From Tannerellaceae bacterium (GTDB lineage: Bacteria > Bacteroidota > Bacteroidia > Bacteroidales > Tannerellaceae), in contig JAITGS010000046.1 of assembly GCA_031280435.1 (NCBI GenBank), positions 16,469 to 80,468 of the forward strand: 64,000 bases of DNA, in the 5' to 3' direction. Shown here one piece after another: positions 54,143 to 63,862 of this stretch. Position 1 is the first letter of the stretch. Every line of letters starts with the position of its first letter. Below the pieces are notes generated by a model. It was given only the letters and a program-made list of their open reading frames with translations. It ran no database searches and was not told the DNA's origin. A program made the translations under genes and the position numbers.

Positions 54143-55081
54143 TTATAGCGCTCCGAGGTATTGCCGGAAATATTCGACGGTGGGGAGCAGGCCTTCGTCG
54201 AGCGACACTTTGGGGGCCCAGTTCAGCCGCGCTTTGGCGAGGGAGATGTCCGGTTTGCGCTGTCGGGGATCATCGGAGGGGAGGGGCTGATAGCTTATCC
54301 GGGAGCGGGAGCCGGTGCAGGCGATGATCTTCTCGGCCAGCTCCAGCATCGAGAACTCTCCGGGATTGCCCAGGTTAACAGGGCCGATGAAGCTCTCGAC
54401 GCGCATCATGCGGATGATGCCGTCGACGAGGTCGTCAACGTACTGGAAGCTGCGGGTTTGGGTGCCGTCGCCGTATATGGTCAGATCCTCGCCGCGCAGA
54501 GCCTGAACGATGAAGTTCGACACTACGCGGCCGTCGTCGGGGCGCATCCGGGGGCCGTAGGTGTTGAAAATCCTGACGATGCGGACATCAACCCCGTTCT
54601 GCCTGTGGTAGTCCGTGAAGAGCGTTTCGGCGCAGCGCTTGCCCTCGTCGTAGCAGGAGCGGACGCCTATCGGATTCACATTGCCCCAGTAGCTCTCCTC
54701 CTGCGGGTGCACCGCCGGGTCGCCGTAAACCTCACTGGTTGAGGCTTGCAAGATGCGAGCCTTGGTGCGCTTGGCAAGCCCCAGCATGTTGATGGCGCCT
54801 ATCACCGAGGTTTTGACCGTGCTGACGGGGTCGAATTGATAATGTACCGGAGAGGCGGGACATGCAAGGTTGTATATTTCATCCACTTCAACGTAATACG
54901 GAAAGGTGACATCATGCCTGACAAGCTCAAAATTTGAATCCTGCAAAAGATGACTGACATTGTGCTTGCGGCCGGTGAAATAGTTATCCAAACATATAAC
55001 GACATTCCCTTCGTTCAGTAATCGTTCGCATAGATGAGAACCTATGAACCCGGCCCCTCCGGTGACTAATATTTGCTTCAT
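54143..55081 (-). CDS. uxs: UDP-glucuronate decarboxylase (UDP-xylose synthase)
   Basis: The start at 55081 ([17 protein letters not shown]) gives 312 residues, the normal length of bacterial UXS. Motifs fit well: [10 protein letters not shown] for [38 protein letters not shown] (YxxxK) and [18 protein letters not shown]. It converts UDP-glucuronate to UDP-xylose, so xylose is likely part of the surface glycan. It heads the leftward glycan operon with a promoter 60 bases upstream. The source of UDP-glucuronate is uncertain; the dehydrogenase at 58.1 kb looks more like a HexNAc type. Confidence 0.92.
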   Translation of the reverse strand: MKQILVTGGAGFIGSHLCERLLNEGNVVICLDNYFTGRKHNVSHLLQDSNFELVRHDVTFPYYVEVDEIYNLACPASPVHYQFDPVSTVKTSVIGAINMLGLAKRTKARILQASTSEVYGDPAVHPQEESYWGNVNPIGVRSCYDEGKRCAETLFTDYHRQNGVDVRIVRIFNTYGPRMRPDDGRVVSNFIVQALRGEDLTIYGDGTQTRSFQYVDDLVDGIIRMMRVESFIGPVNLGNPGEFSMLELAEKIIACTGSRSRISYQPLPSDDPRQRKPDISLAKARLNWAPKVSLDEGLLPTVEYFRQYLGAL

Positions 55082-55143
55082 GAATTTGTTGTTTTTCTTA
55101 ATGAAAAAGCTCGTCACTCCCATGCGGAGCAACAGAATGGTCG

Positions 55144-55151
55144 CAAAAATA
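55144..55151 (-). promoter_or_regulatory. -7 element of the UXS-led operon
   Basis: The minus strand reads TATTTTTG, matching TAnnTTTG, 63 bases upstream of the UXS start codon. No clear -33 match. Confidence 0.42.
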
Positions 55152-55332
55152 CGAATCTTAAGGTGATTAAAAAATCTTGTTGAAAAAGATTTTTGCCTAC
55201 TGAAGCCATTGCCGCCATCCCTGCCATAGTTCGCCTCCCCTCCAATACCGAAAACAGGGCGCATACTTTCGGGCCGGGATAAGATATAAATCTTGCTTGG
55301 AAAATTTTGCCTTATTCCAGAGACTACTTGTT

Positions 55333-55401
55333 CCGCCCCGGACGTGAGTGATTTCTTCCCGGACGTGAGTGATTCCGCCCCGGACGTGAATGCTGCTGCC
55401 G
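55333..55401. repeat. Tandem array G, exact 21-base units, 3 copies
   Basis: CGGACGTGA starts at 55339, 55360 and 55381, 21 apart; units continue GTGATTCCGCC or a variant. It lies in the 408-base gap between divergent UXS and DUF5916 genes. Confidence 0.88.
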
Positions 55402-55460
55402 TAGGGATTGAGATATTGGCTTTGGGTTTTATGGGGGTAGATAAAGCTCTTAATTTTCCT

Positions 55461-55468
55461 TACATTTG
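55461..55468 (+). promoter_or_regulatory. -7 element upstream of the DUF5916 gene
   Basis: TACATTTG matches the -7 consensus and lies 22 bases before the start codon at 55490. No convincing -33 element at the right distance. Confidence 0.42.
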
Positions 55469-55489
55469 CCGAAACGTTATATTCAGGAG

Positions 55490-58093
55490 ATGCACAAATT
55501 TTCTTTTTATCTTTTACTGTTATGCCTCTGCGCGGCTGCAAATGCGCAGACGGAAACTATTCCGTTCGACAAAGCTTACAAGCGTGTTTATCAAATATCT
55601 CGCGCTACGGGGGCGAAACCTGCTATCGACGGGAGGCTCGATGAGCCTTTCTGGGAGGAACAGGGGCTGTGGTCGGAGCCCTTCGTGCAGGTTACGCCCT
55701 ACGAAAGGGCGCCCTCCGCATCTCCTACAAAAGCAAAACTGCTCTACGACGATACACATATATATATAGGTATATATTGCAAGGATGCGGAGCCGGAACG
55801 CATGAACCGCTTTGTGAACAACAGGGACGCCAACGGCATTGGCGACCTGGTTAGCGTTGCCTTCGACACTTATCACGATTTCCGGGCGGCGCCTGAGTTT
55901 AATGTCAACTCCGGCGGCAATAGAACCGACCTTATCGTTACCGACCGGCTGGATGTCAACCTTAGCTGGAACGCTGTCTGGGAATCGGCCACGCAGGTAG
56001 ACCTTGCGGATTCGAGCTGGACGGCCGAGATAAGGATCCCCTTCAGCCGGCTGAGATACAACTGGAAGTCGGGCGACGGCATCTGGGGATTGCATATACG
56101 CCGGATCATCAGGCGCAACAACGAGGTGCAGAACTGGAGCATGATTCCGCTTAAGAACAACGGCCACGTATTTTCCTTCGGCGAGATGCACGGCATGGAC
56201 AGCCTTCCCCGGCCGCGGAGCATGGATTTCAGGCCTTATCTGATGGGCCGCAACCATGCTGCTCCATCCATTGCCGGAAGCCCTTACGGCGGCAGCCCGG
56301 CGCGCAGCCTCAATGCCGGATTAGATGCACGCTTTGCGCTGTCGGACTTCACCCTCGACCTCACGGTCAACCCCGACTTCGGGCAGGTGGAGCTCGACCC
56401 TTCGGTGATGAACCTCACCGCCTACGAAACCTTCTACGACGAGAAGAGGCCCTTCTTCCTTGAGGGAAAGCACATACTCGACTTCGGCAACGGCAGCGAC
56501 ATGATGTTTTACTCCAGGCGCATAGGCTCCGCCCCTTCGAGCCCTGTCCGGGGGCTCAACGGCACCGACGTCTTTGCCGAGGAGAAGGGCAACGTGCCCA
56601 TCATAGGCGCCATGAAGCTCACCGGAACCAACCGCAACGGCATCACCATAGGCTTGCTCCAGAGCGTCACCGCCAGATTATCTACCCGCGTCAGCCGCGT
56701 CGGCACGGAATCCCTCGAAACGCTTGAGGCTCCCGCATCTTATACCGTGGCCCGTGTGCAGAAGAACAGGAACGGCAACACTCTGGTCGGAGGAATGATC
56801 ACCTCCGTCAACCGCTTCTTCTCAGGCGAGCCCGTACTTGAGACGCTGCTGCCGGCCAATGCATACACGGCCGGCATTGATTTCACCCAATACTTCAACA
56901 ACAGGCTTTACTACATAGACGCCAAGGCCATGCTGAGCTCCGTCAAGGGTTCGGCCGAGGCTATCGCCCGCCTGCAAAGCAATCCGGTGCACTACTTTCA
57001 GCGCGAATCGGCGGCGGGATACGTCGGCATCGATCCCGCGCGGACATCCCTAGTCGGAACGGGAGGATACCTGAAGGCAGGAAGGCGCGGCAACTCCCGC
57101 TTCACCTTCGCCGAGACTTTCGAATGGGCCTCGCCCGGATTCGACCTCAACGATGCCGGATACCTCAGGCAGGCCGACCTCAAGAGCAACCTCAGCGCCT
57201 TGGAGTTCCGCCAAACCGACGTGTGGCGCATCTTCCGCTCCAATCGCATCACCCTCACCCAGAAGAACCAGTGGGACTACGGCGGCAGCGCCATCAACAA
57301 CTACGCGGGGCTCGAATGGCAATCCATGCTGCTCAACCGATACGAGATAGTCCTGAACGAAACCTACGCCTGGCATCAGCTCGACAGCCGATTGCTCCGC
57401 GGAGGCCCCGACATGCGATACAACCCGGCCTTTATCACCGACCTCACCTTCAATACCGACAAGGCCCGCCGCTTGGTCTTCGCCTTCAACTGGACGGGGC
57501 GCAGGCACCTGGGGCAAGTACGCTCGTACAACACGCTGGCGCCGTCGCTCAACCTCAGGCTCGGCAACCATATCCTGCTGGCCGGCCAATTCAGCTACGC
57601 TTCCAACGACGACGAACTGCAATACGTCGGCGTCCTCGGCTCCGACTATCTGATGGGGCGCATGAAGCAGCGGACGTATGGCGCCACCCTCAGGCTCCAG
57701 GCCAATATCACCCCGGACATCTCCATACAGTGCTACGCCTCTCCCTTTACATCCACCGCCACCTTCAGCGATTTCAAGCTTGCCGCCGACACTCGCGCGG
57801 ATGCGTACTCCGATCGCTTCCGCTCCATAGCCGTCGACCACAACAGTGGAGAATATGCCTGGGATGGAGGCTCCTTTGCCGACCCCGACTTCCGCTTCAA
57901 CGAGTTCCGCTCCAACATAGTCGGCCGATGGGAATATCTGCCGGGCTCAACGCTCTACCTCGTGTGGGAACACCGGCGGTCGCAGCGTACGGGCGGATAT
58001 GCCGCGGATTGGGGCGATAACCTGGAGCGTATGTTCGGCCTTCCCTCCGTAAATACCCTTATGTTGAAAATAAATTACTGGTTTGACTTATGA
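55490..58093 (+). CDS. DUF5916 family outer-membrane protein with CBM9-like N-terminal domain
   Basis: The start at 55490 (MHKFSFYLLLLCLCAAANAQ) gives a clean signal peptide. The 867-residue product has a CBM9/DOMON-type sugar-binding domain at about residues 35-215 (KPAIDGRLDEPFWEE, AKLLYDDTHIYIGIYC), a DUF5916-type middle (NPDFGQVELDPSVMNLTAYETFYDEKRPFFLEG, quoted here in part as NPDFGQVE), and a long strand-rich barrel ending LMLKINYWFDL. Typical of Bacteroidota outer-membrane proteins of unknown role. Its stop overlaps the next gene's start, linking it to nucleotide-sugar metabolism. Confidence 0.85.
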   Translation: MHKFSFYLLLLCLCAAANAQTETIPFDKAYKRVYQISRATGAKPAIDGRLDEPFWEEQGLWSEPFVQVTPYERAPSASPTKAKLLYDDTHIYIGIYCKDAEPERMNRFVNNRDANGIGDLVSVAFDTYHDFRAAPEFNVNSGGNRTDLIVTDRLDVNLSWNAVWESATQVDLADSSWTAEIRIPFSRLRYNWKSGDGIWGLHIRRIIRRNNEVQNWSMIPLKNNGHVFSFGEMHGMDSLPRPRSMDFRPYLMGRNHAAPSIAGSPYGGSPARSLNAGLDARFALSDFTLDLTVNPDFGQVELDPSVMNLTAYETFYDEKRPFFLEGKHILDFGNGSDMMFYSRRIGSAPSSPVRGLNGTDVFAEEKGNVPIIGAMKLTGTNRNGITIGLLQSVTARLSTRVSRVGTESLETLEAPASYTVARVQKNRNGNTLVGGMITSVNRFFSGEPVLETLLPANAYTAGIDFTQYFNNRLYYIDAKAMLSSVKGSAEAIARLQSNPVHYFQRESAAGYVGIDPARTSLVGTGGYLKAGRRGNSRFTFAETFEWASPGFDLNDAGYLRQADLKSNLSALEFRQTDVWRIFRSNRITLTQKNQWDYGGSAINNYAGLEWQSMLLNRYEIVLNETYAWHQLDSRLLRGGPDMRYNPAFITDLTFNTDKARRLVFAFNWTGRRHLGQVRSYNTLAPSLNLRLGNHILLAGQFSYASNDDELQYVGVLGSDYLMGRMKQRTYGATLRLQANITPDISIQCYASPFTSTATFSDFKLAADTRADAYSDRFRSIAVDHNSGEYAWDGGSFADPDFRFNEFRSNIVGRWEYLPGSTLYLVWEHRRSQRTGGYAADWGDNLERMFGLPSVNTLMLKINYWFDL

Positions 58094-59373
58094 ATGATGA
58101 TAATATGGCTGCGGATGTACGCATCGGCCTTATAGGCCTCGGATACGTTGGCCTGCATATAGCCCTGCTCTTCTCGAAAAGATACGCCGTGAGGGGCTTC
58201 GACCCGAATACGGACAGGGTTAAGGCCCTCAACTCCGGCTGCGATTCTACCTGCGAAGTAAGCTCCGAGCGTCTGCTGGAGGCCATAGCCGACGGCTTAG
58301 TATGCACCGATAATGCGGACGACATCCGCGGCTGCAACTTCTACGTCGTGGCCGTGCCCACTCCGGTCGACGCCAATAACACTCCCGACCTCGGCCCCCT
58401 GCTCAAGGCCAGCGAAACCGTAGGACGGGCGCTCGCCAAGGGCGATTACGTCGTCTACGAATCAACCGTATATCCCGGCGTGACCGAGGAGGAATGTATA
58501 CCCGTACTTGAGCGCGAGTCGGGCTTGCGGCTGAACGTCGACTTCTTCGCCGGCTACTCGCCCGAACGGGTCAACCCCGGCGACAAGGTTCACGTGCCCT
58601 CCAAGATTGTGAAGGTGACTTCGGGCTCCTCTCCGGAGGCTGCCGCAAGGATAGACCGGCTGTATGATTCGGTGCTCGAGGGCGGCACCTGGGCGGCGCC
58701 CTCCATCCGCGTTGCCGAGGCCTCCAAAATCCTGGAGAACGTGCAGCGCGACGTCAACATCGCCCTCATGAACGAGGCTGCCAAGATATTCAATGCGATG
58801 GGCATAGATACCCGCGATGTATTGCGGGCCGCCTCCACCAAGTGGAACTTCCTGCCCTTCGAGCCCGGCCTCGTCGGCGGGCACTGCATAAGCGTCGACC
58901 CATACTATCTGATTCGCAAGGCCGAAGTCTACGGCGTTTATCCCCGCATAATGTCCGAAGCCCGCCGGCTGAACGACGGCATGGGCAGCTACGTGGCCGC
59001 CCAAACCATTCGCTGCATGAACCGCAAAGGCATCACGCTTGCCGGGGCCCGCATCCTGATCCTCGGCTTCACCTTCAAGGAGAACTGCCCCGACATCCGC
59101 AACACTAAGGTGATAGACATAGTAACGAGCCTGGAGGAGTACGGCGCCGGCATAGTCGTTTGCGATCCATGGGCCGACGCCTCCCTCGTGAAGCGCAGCT
59201 ACGGCATAGATCTGCCGGACTACGTGCCCGACGGACCGTTCGAGGCCATCATCCTTGCCGTGGCCCACGACTGCTTCCGAGGCCTCAAGCTCGACCGGCT
59301 GCGCGCCCCCCTCTCCGTTGTGTTCGACGTGAAAGGCTTCTGGGAGGCAGAGGTTGCCGACGGCAGGCTCTGA
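58090..59373 (+). CDS. Nucleotide-sugar dehydrogenase, UDP-HexNAc type (TviB/WbpO-like)
   Basis: The 427-residue protein has the NAD site IGLIGLGYVGLHIAL, VVAVPTPVDANNTPDLGPLL, YESTVYPGVTEEEC, the catalytic Cys in VGGHCISVDPYYLI and the C-terminal LGFTFKENCPDIRNT. These are the features of the UDP-glucose/GDP-mannose dehydrogenase superfamily; the PTPVD...PDL...KASE pattern is closest to the UDP-N-acetylglucosamine/galactosamine dehydrogenases. It would oxidise C6 of a UDP-sugar in two steps to a uronic acid for the surface glycan. Overlaps the DUF5916 stop by four bases. Confidence 0.92.
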   Translation: MNDDNMAADVRIGLIGLGYVGLHIALLFSKRYAVRGFDPNTDRVKALNSGCDSTCEVSSERLLEAIADGLVCTDNADDIRGCNFYVVAVPTPVDANNTPDLGPLLKASETVGRALAKGDYVVYESTVYPGVTEEECIPVLERESGLRLNVDFFAGYSPERVNPGDKVHVPSKIVKVTSGSSPEAAARIDRLYDSVLEGGTWAAPSIRVAEASKILENVQRDVNIALMNEAAKIFNAMGIDTRDVLRAASTKWNFLPFEPGLVGGHCISVDPYYLIRKAEVYGVYPRIMSEARRLNDGMGSYVAAQTIRCMNRKGITLAGARILILGFTFKENCPDIRNTKVIDIVTSLEEYGAGIVVCDPWADASLVKRSYGIDLPDYVPDGPFEAIILAVAHDCFRGLKLDRLRAPLSVVFDVKGFWEAEVADGRL

Positions 59374-59453
59374 CTCATTATAATCCGCGCTTACTGCGTC
59401 GTTTTAAGCTGCAATCGCCTTAAATCTGTTGCCCTGATGCCCTCTCAAAATCG

Positions 59454-59617
59454 CATTGGGCTGCGAAAAACAGATTTGACATAATGACAAGTTTCATTGG
59501 CTTGCGAAAAACAGATTCGGCATAATGCGATTTCACATTGGCTTGCGAAAAACGGATTCGGCATAATGCGATTTCGCATTGGCTTGCGAAAAACGAATTC
59601 GGCAGAATGCGATTTTA
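59454..59617. repeat. Tandem array H, exact 41-base units, 4 copies
   Basis: CATTGG starts at 59454, 59495, 59536 and 59577, always 41 apart. Units contain CTTGCGAAAAACAGATTCGG and CATAATGCGATTTC. Read on the minus strand and rotated, the unit matches the array D unit at 28 of 41 positions by hand count, including the first ten (CGCAAGCCAA). The rest of the 59374-59917 gap has no recognised feature. Confidence 0.95.
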
Positions 59618-59917
59618 GAGGGGCTCCAGCCGGGAAAAATGCGGCTGTTGCGATGCGGCATAGCCTTGCGGGAGGCCCTTTCAGCTCAACAAAGGCTTTC
59701 ATTTGCCTGCGGATATATTTCTCGTGCTGCCGAGAATGTTTGCTTGCCCGAATCGGGGATGCTTGCGATGAACGTAAATGGGTCGGCCTCCGGTTGGGTG
59801 AAGGGGATGGGATTATGGTTGAGAGGGCGCGGCCACGGCCGGGCTGGGGCATCAGTCGCCTAATCCGGATAAAAAATCGTTCCTTTGCGGGAAATACTAA
59901 ATTATTATCGTATATAT

Positions 59918-62764
59918 ATGGCAAGCAACAAGGATGCAGTTGAAAAGGGGCTTATCTCCGTTTGGGGAGCCAGAGTGCATAATCTTAAGAACATAGATGT
60001 AGATATTCCGCGCAACTCGCTTACGGTGATTACCGGCATGAGCGGCAGCGGCAAATCGTCGCTGGCCTTCGACACCATCTTTGCCGAAGGACAGCGCAGG
60101 TACATTGAAACCTTCTCGGCCTACGCTCGCAACTTCCTCGGCAACATGGAGCGGCCCGACGTCGACCGCATCACAGGCCTCAGCCCCGTCATCTCCATAG
60201 AGCAGAAAACGACGAACCGCAACCCGCGCTCTACGGTAGGCACCACCACCGAGGTGTACGACTTCTTCCGCCTGCTGTACGCACGTGCGGGCGAGGCCTT
60301 CTCCTATCTGAGCGGCGAGAAGATGGTGAAGTACAGCGACGAGCAGATACTCGATCTTATCACCAAAGATTATATGGGCAGGCGCATCTACATCCTGGCT
60401 CCCTTGGTGCGCAACCGCAAAGGGCACTACAAGGAACTCTTCGAGCAGGTGCGCAAGAAGGGCTACATGAGGGTGAGGGTAGACGGCGCCTTTGAGGATC
60501 TGCTGCCGGGGATGAAGCTCGACCGATACAAGATGCACAGCATAGAGCTGGTGATAGACAAGATGGTGGTGGGGCCCGACATTGAGCGCAGCCTGAGGCA
60601 GTCGGCTCTCACGGCCATGAAGCAGGGCGACGGGCTGATGCTCGTATTCGACGCCGAGAACGATACCGAACGCTACTTCAGCCGCCGGCTGATGGATCCG
60701 GCCACGGGCCTGTCGTACAAGGAGCCTGCTCCGCACAACTTCTCCTTCAACTCGCCGCAAGGCGCTTGCCCCGCCTGCAAAGGCCTCGGCGAGCGGAACA
60801 TTATCGACATGAGCAAGATTGTGCCCAACACTTCGCTCAACATCTACCAGGGAGGCATCACCGCCCTCGGCTCGTATCGCGGCACGCTCATCTTCCGCCA
60901 GATTGAGGCTATATGCGCAAAGCACGGCGTGACTATCAAAACTCCTATCGCGAATATACCCGAAGAGGCTATGGACGAGATAATGAACGGCAGCTCCGAA
61001 CGCCTCGACGTGAAGCTGGCTCCGGGCGAGCAGGCAGCTATGATAGGCAACTACGAGGGCGTCACCCGATACATCATGATGCAGCAAGACGACGAGGCTT
61101 CGGAGAACGCCCGCAGATGGGCCGGACAGTTCGTTGGCGTAGAGCGATGCCCTGCCTGCAACGGCACCAGGCTGAACAGAGAGGCTCTGCACTATCGCAT
61201 AGACGGCCTCGACATAGCATCGGTTGCCGAAATGGACATAGCCGCGCTGAGCCGATGGACGGAAGGGCTGGAGGAGCGCCTCGACAGCCGTCAGAGGCTG
61301 ATAGCCGTAGAGATACTGAAGGAGATACGCTCGCGCCTGCGCTTCCTGCTCGACGTTGGGCTGGACTATCTGTCGCTCAACCGTGCGGCCGCCACCCTTT
61401 CCGGAGGCGAGAGCCAGCGCATCAGGCTTGCCACTCAGATAGGCAGCAAATTAGTGAACGTGCTCTACATACTCGACGAGCCCAGCATAGGATTGCACCA
61501 GCGCGACAATCTGAGGCTGATAAATTCCCTGAAGCAACTGCGCGACGGAGGCAATTCGGTCATAGTCGTTGAGCACGACAGGGAGATGATGCTCAATGCC
61601 GACTATGTCATAGACCTCGGCCCCCGCGCCGGAAGGCAAGGCGGCAAGGTGGTCTTCGCCGGGCTGCCTGCCGCCATGCCCGAGGCCGATACGCTCACCG
61701 CAGCCTATCTCAACGGCAAGATGAAGATCGAAGTGCCGGCCGTACGCCGCGCGGGCAACGGCAAAAGCATCACCCTCAGAGGCGCTTCGGGCAATAACCT
61801 CAAGAGCGTCGACGCAAGCTTCCCGCTCGGAACGCTGATATGCGTCACCGGCGTATCGGGCAGCGGCAAGTCCACGCTCATCAATCATACTCTCCAGCCC
61901 ATACTCAGCCGCATGTTCTATCGCTCGCTGACCGAGCCCCTGCCCTACGTAGCCATAGAGGGAGCTCAGCACATAGACAAGGTCGTCAACGTGGACCAGT
62001 CGCCCATAGGACGCACTCCGCGCAGCAATCCGGCAACATATACGGGCGTGTTCGGCGACATTCGCAACCTCTTTGTAGGCATGCCCGAAGCCAAGATTCG
62101 CGGATACAAGCCGGGGCGCTTCTCCTTCAACGTGAAAGGCGGACGATGCGAAACCTGCGGAGGCAGCGGCTACAAAACCATAGAGATGAACTTCCTGCCC
62201 GACGTATTTGTGCCCTGCGAAGAATGTCACGGCAAGCGATACAACCGCGAGACGCTTGAGGTGCGCTTCCGCGGCAAGTCCATAGCCGACGTGCTCGACA
62301 TGACCATCAACATGGCCGTGGAGTGCTTCGAGAACGTTCCCAACATAATCGCCAAAATAAAGGCTATGCAGAGCGTTGGCCTGGGATACATCAAGCTCGG
62401 ACAGCCGTCGACCACCCTCTCCGGCGGCGAGAGCCAGCGCGTGAAGCTCGCCACCGAGCTCGCCAAGCGCGATACGGGCAAGACGCTCTACATACTCGAC
62501 GAGCCCACAACCGGCCTGCACTTCGAAGACGTCCGGGTTCTGCTCGGCGTTCTCCAGCGATTGGTAGATAAGGGGAATACAGTGATTATCATAGAGCACA
62601 ACCTCGACGTGATAAAGTGCGCCGACTACATCATCGACCTCGGCCCCGAAGGCGGACGCAAAGGCGGCAGCATCCTCTTTGCCGGCACTCCGGAAGAGAT
62701 GATATCCTCAGAAAACACAGAAAGCTTCACCGCCCCCTTCCTCAGGCAGGAACTTTCCTGCTGA
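59918..62764 (+). CDS. uvrA: UvrABC excinuclease subunit A
   Basis: The start at 59918 ([20 protein letters not shown]) is preferred over the track start 11 residues earlier. The 948-residue product has two ABC modules: Walker [13 protein letters not shown] and [11 protein letters not shown], signatures [12 protein letters not shown] and [12 protein letters not shown], and zinc modules [19 protein letters not shown] and [11 protein letters not shown]...[10 protein letters not shown]. It recognises bulky DNA damage with UvrB in nucleotide excision repair. Stands alone; the 544-base gap before it holds array H. Confidence 0.97.
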   Translation: MASNKDAVEKGLISVWGARVHNLKNIDVDIPRNSLTVITGMSGSGKSSLAFDTIFAEGQRRYIETFSAYARNFLGNMERPDVDRITGLSPVISIEQKTTNRNPRSTVGTTTEVYDFFRLLYARAGEAFSYLSGEKMVKYSDEQILDLITKDYMGRRIYILAPLVRNRKGHYKELFEQVRKKGYMRVRVDGAFEDLLPGMKLDRYKMHSIELVIDKMVVGPDIERSLRQSALTAMKQGDGLMLVFDAENDTERYFSRRLMDPATGLSYKEPAPHNFSFNSPQGACPACKGLGERNIIDMSKIVPNTSLNIYQGGITALGSYRGTLIFRQIEAICAKHGVTIKTPIANIPEEAMDEIMNGSSERLDVKLAPGEQAAMIGNYEGVTRYIMMQQDDEASENARRWAGQFVGVERCPACNGTRLNREALHYRIDGLDIASVAEMDIAALSRWTEGLEERLDSRQRLIAVEILKEIRSRLRFLLDVGLDYLSLNRAAATLSGGESQRIRLATQIGSKLVNVLYILDEPSIGLHQRDNLRLINSLKQLRDGGNSVIVVEHDREMMLNADYVIDLGPRAGRQGGKVVFAGLPAAMPEADTLTAAYLNGKMKIEVPAVRRAGNGKSITLRGASGNNLKSVDASFPLGTLICVTGVSGSGKSTLINHTLQPILSRMFYRSLTEPLPYVAIEGAQHIDKVVNVDQSPIGRTPRSNPATYTGVFGDIRNLFVGMPEAKIRGYKPGRFSFNVKGGRCETCGGSGYKTIEMNFLPDVFVPCEECHGKRYNRETLEVRFRGKSIADVLDMTINMAVECFENVPNIIAKIKAMQSVGLGYIKLGQPSTTLSGGESQRVKLATELAKRDTGKTLYILDEPTTGLHFEDVRVLLGVLQRLVDKGNTVIIIEHNLDVIKCADYIIDLGPEGGRKGGSILFAGTPEEMISSENTESFTAPFLRQELSC

Positions 62765-62786
62765 TAAGAGGGGGGCCGCAGCTATT

Positions 62787-63134
62787 TCAATAGCCGCAAG
62801 CTCTTCCGCTGCCGTTGCAGTCACGGCACGATATTGAAGTATAATCATAGCCCATGTCATGAAAGCCATAGCCAGTGCAATGATGACACTTTTCAGCAAT
62901 CTTGCCGCATCGTGTGCACATGTCGACATCCCCCCAGCGATCCCAATCCTGTTTTTCCGAACCGCATCGTTTGCACTCGCATCCGTTCCAGTCGTGTCTA
63001 TCCTCGTTGCATCGTTTGCAGGTGCATCCGTCCCAGTCATGAGAAATCGAACATCTAATGATTTCGTACAAGTTAAAAAGTCCTATCATCACAACTGCAA
63101 TCAGCCAGTACCATTCCTCTAAAAATTTCTTCAT
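62787..63134 (-). CDS. Membrane-anchored zinc-ribbon protein, paralogue 1
   Basis: The 115-residue product has an N-terminal membrane helix (WYWLIAVVMIGLFNLYEII). Repeated HDWDGCTCKRC-type zinc ribbons follow (three CxC/CxxC units, the third MCTRCG), and then a DnaJ-like cysteine module (CHHCTGYG and CRDCNGSG). Such HDWxGCxCxxCG repeats occur in many unnamed bacterial proteins; function is unknown. It shares its 31-base leader, including AAAGGAGATAGG as a strong ribosome site, and its 3' end with the next gene, so the two are tandem duplicates. Confidence 0.78.
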   Translation of the reverse strand: MKKFLEEWYWLIAVVMIGLFNLYEIIRCSISHDWDGCTCKRCNEDRHDWNGCECKRCGSEKQDWDRWGDVDMCTRCGKIAEKCHHCTGYGFHDMGYDYTSISCRDCNGSGRACGY

Positions 63135-63176
63135 AAATCCTATCTCCTTTCTTTATAATAGTATTAATGTATGCGC

Positions 63177-63650
63177 TCAATAGTCGCGAGCTCTTCCGCT
63201 GCCGCCGCAGTCACTGCACCTCTGTGTATCATAATCGCGAATCACATAGCCACCACCACCGCAATTGGAGCAGCTTTCAGCCGTTTTGTCGCATCGTGTG
63301 CATCTACGTCCGTCCCAGTCATGTGTACCCTTGCCGCATAGTTTGCATCTACATCCGTCCCAGTCATGGCCCTCATCTCTTGTAGCTCCGCATCGTTTGC
63401 ACTTGCAACCGTTCCAGTCGTGGCCGAACTTGCACATAATAGCAATCACCAAGTTGTAGAGCTTACAGATGCCGTAGCATATAAGAGCAAGTACAAGCGA
63501 GCTTAAAATATTTCCTACAATAGTTCCATCGTCGAATCCCCCATAACTCGGTCTTATACATCTCATTAAGGAACCAATCATAAAGGCTGTCACAATGATA
63601 AGGCCAAATGTGGCGCAACCGACTGTTAAAGGGCTCTCTATTTTCTTCAT
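63177..63650 (-). CDS. Membrane-anchored zinc-ribbon protein, paralogue 2
   Basis: The 157-residue protein has two membrane helices (VGCATFGLIIVTAFMIGSLM and ILSSLVLALICYGICKLY). Three HDW-type ribbons (HDWNGCKCKRCG, HDWDGCRCKLCG, HDWDGRRCTRC) and a C-terminal CSNCGGGG / CSDCGGSG module follow. In the third ribbon the first cysteine of GCxC is replaced by Arg. The leader at 63642-63672 is identical over 31 bases to that of paralogue 1. Likely a small metal-binding or protein-binding surface at the inner membrane; no known function. Confidence 0.78.
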   Translation of the reverse strand: MKKIESPLTVGCATFGLIIVTAFMIGSLMRCIRPSYGGFDDGTIVGNILSSLVLALICYGICKLYNLVIAIMCKFGHDWNGCKCKRCGATRDEGHDWDGCRCKLCGKGTHDWDGRRCTRCDKTAESCSNCGGGGYVIRDYDTQRCSDCGGSGRARDY

Positions 63651-63862
63651 AAATCCTATCTCCTTTCTTTATTAATTTGATTTTACTTCCTGTTACTGAT
63701 ATATGGCTTTCGCTAAGCCGAAGGACGGTCGAACGGTCGTTCTCCCTGCCGTCATTTTGCCCGTTGTATTGGCGGACATTGATAACGGGAAGTGCAAGGT
63801 AGTTATTTTTGCTTGAATCCGGTATGAGAAATGGCTCTGCCGCGGATGTGCGAAATTTCACC

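Noticed and set aside
54143-55264. Longer 373-residue start for the UDP-glucuronate decarboxylase
   Set aside because: The extra 61 residues have no family counterpart, and a -7 promoter element lies inside that stretch, between the long start and the MKQILVTGG start.
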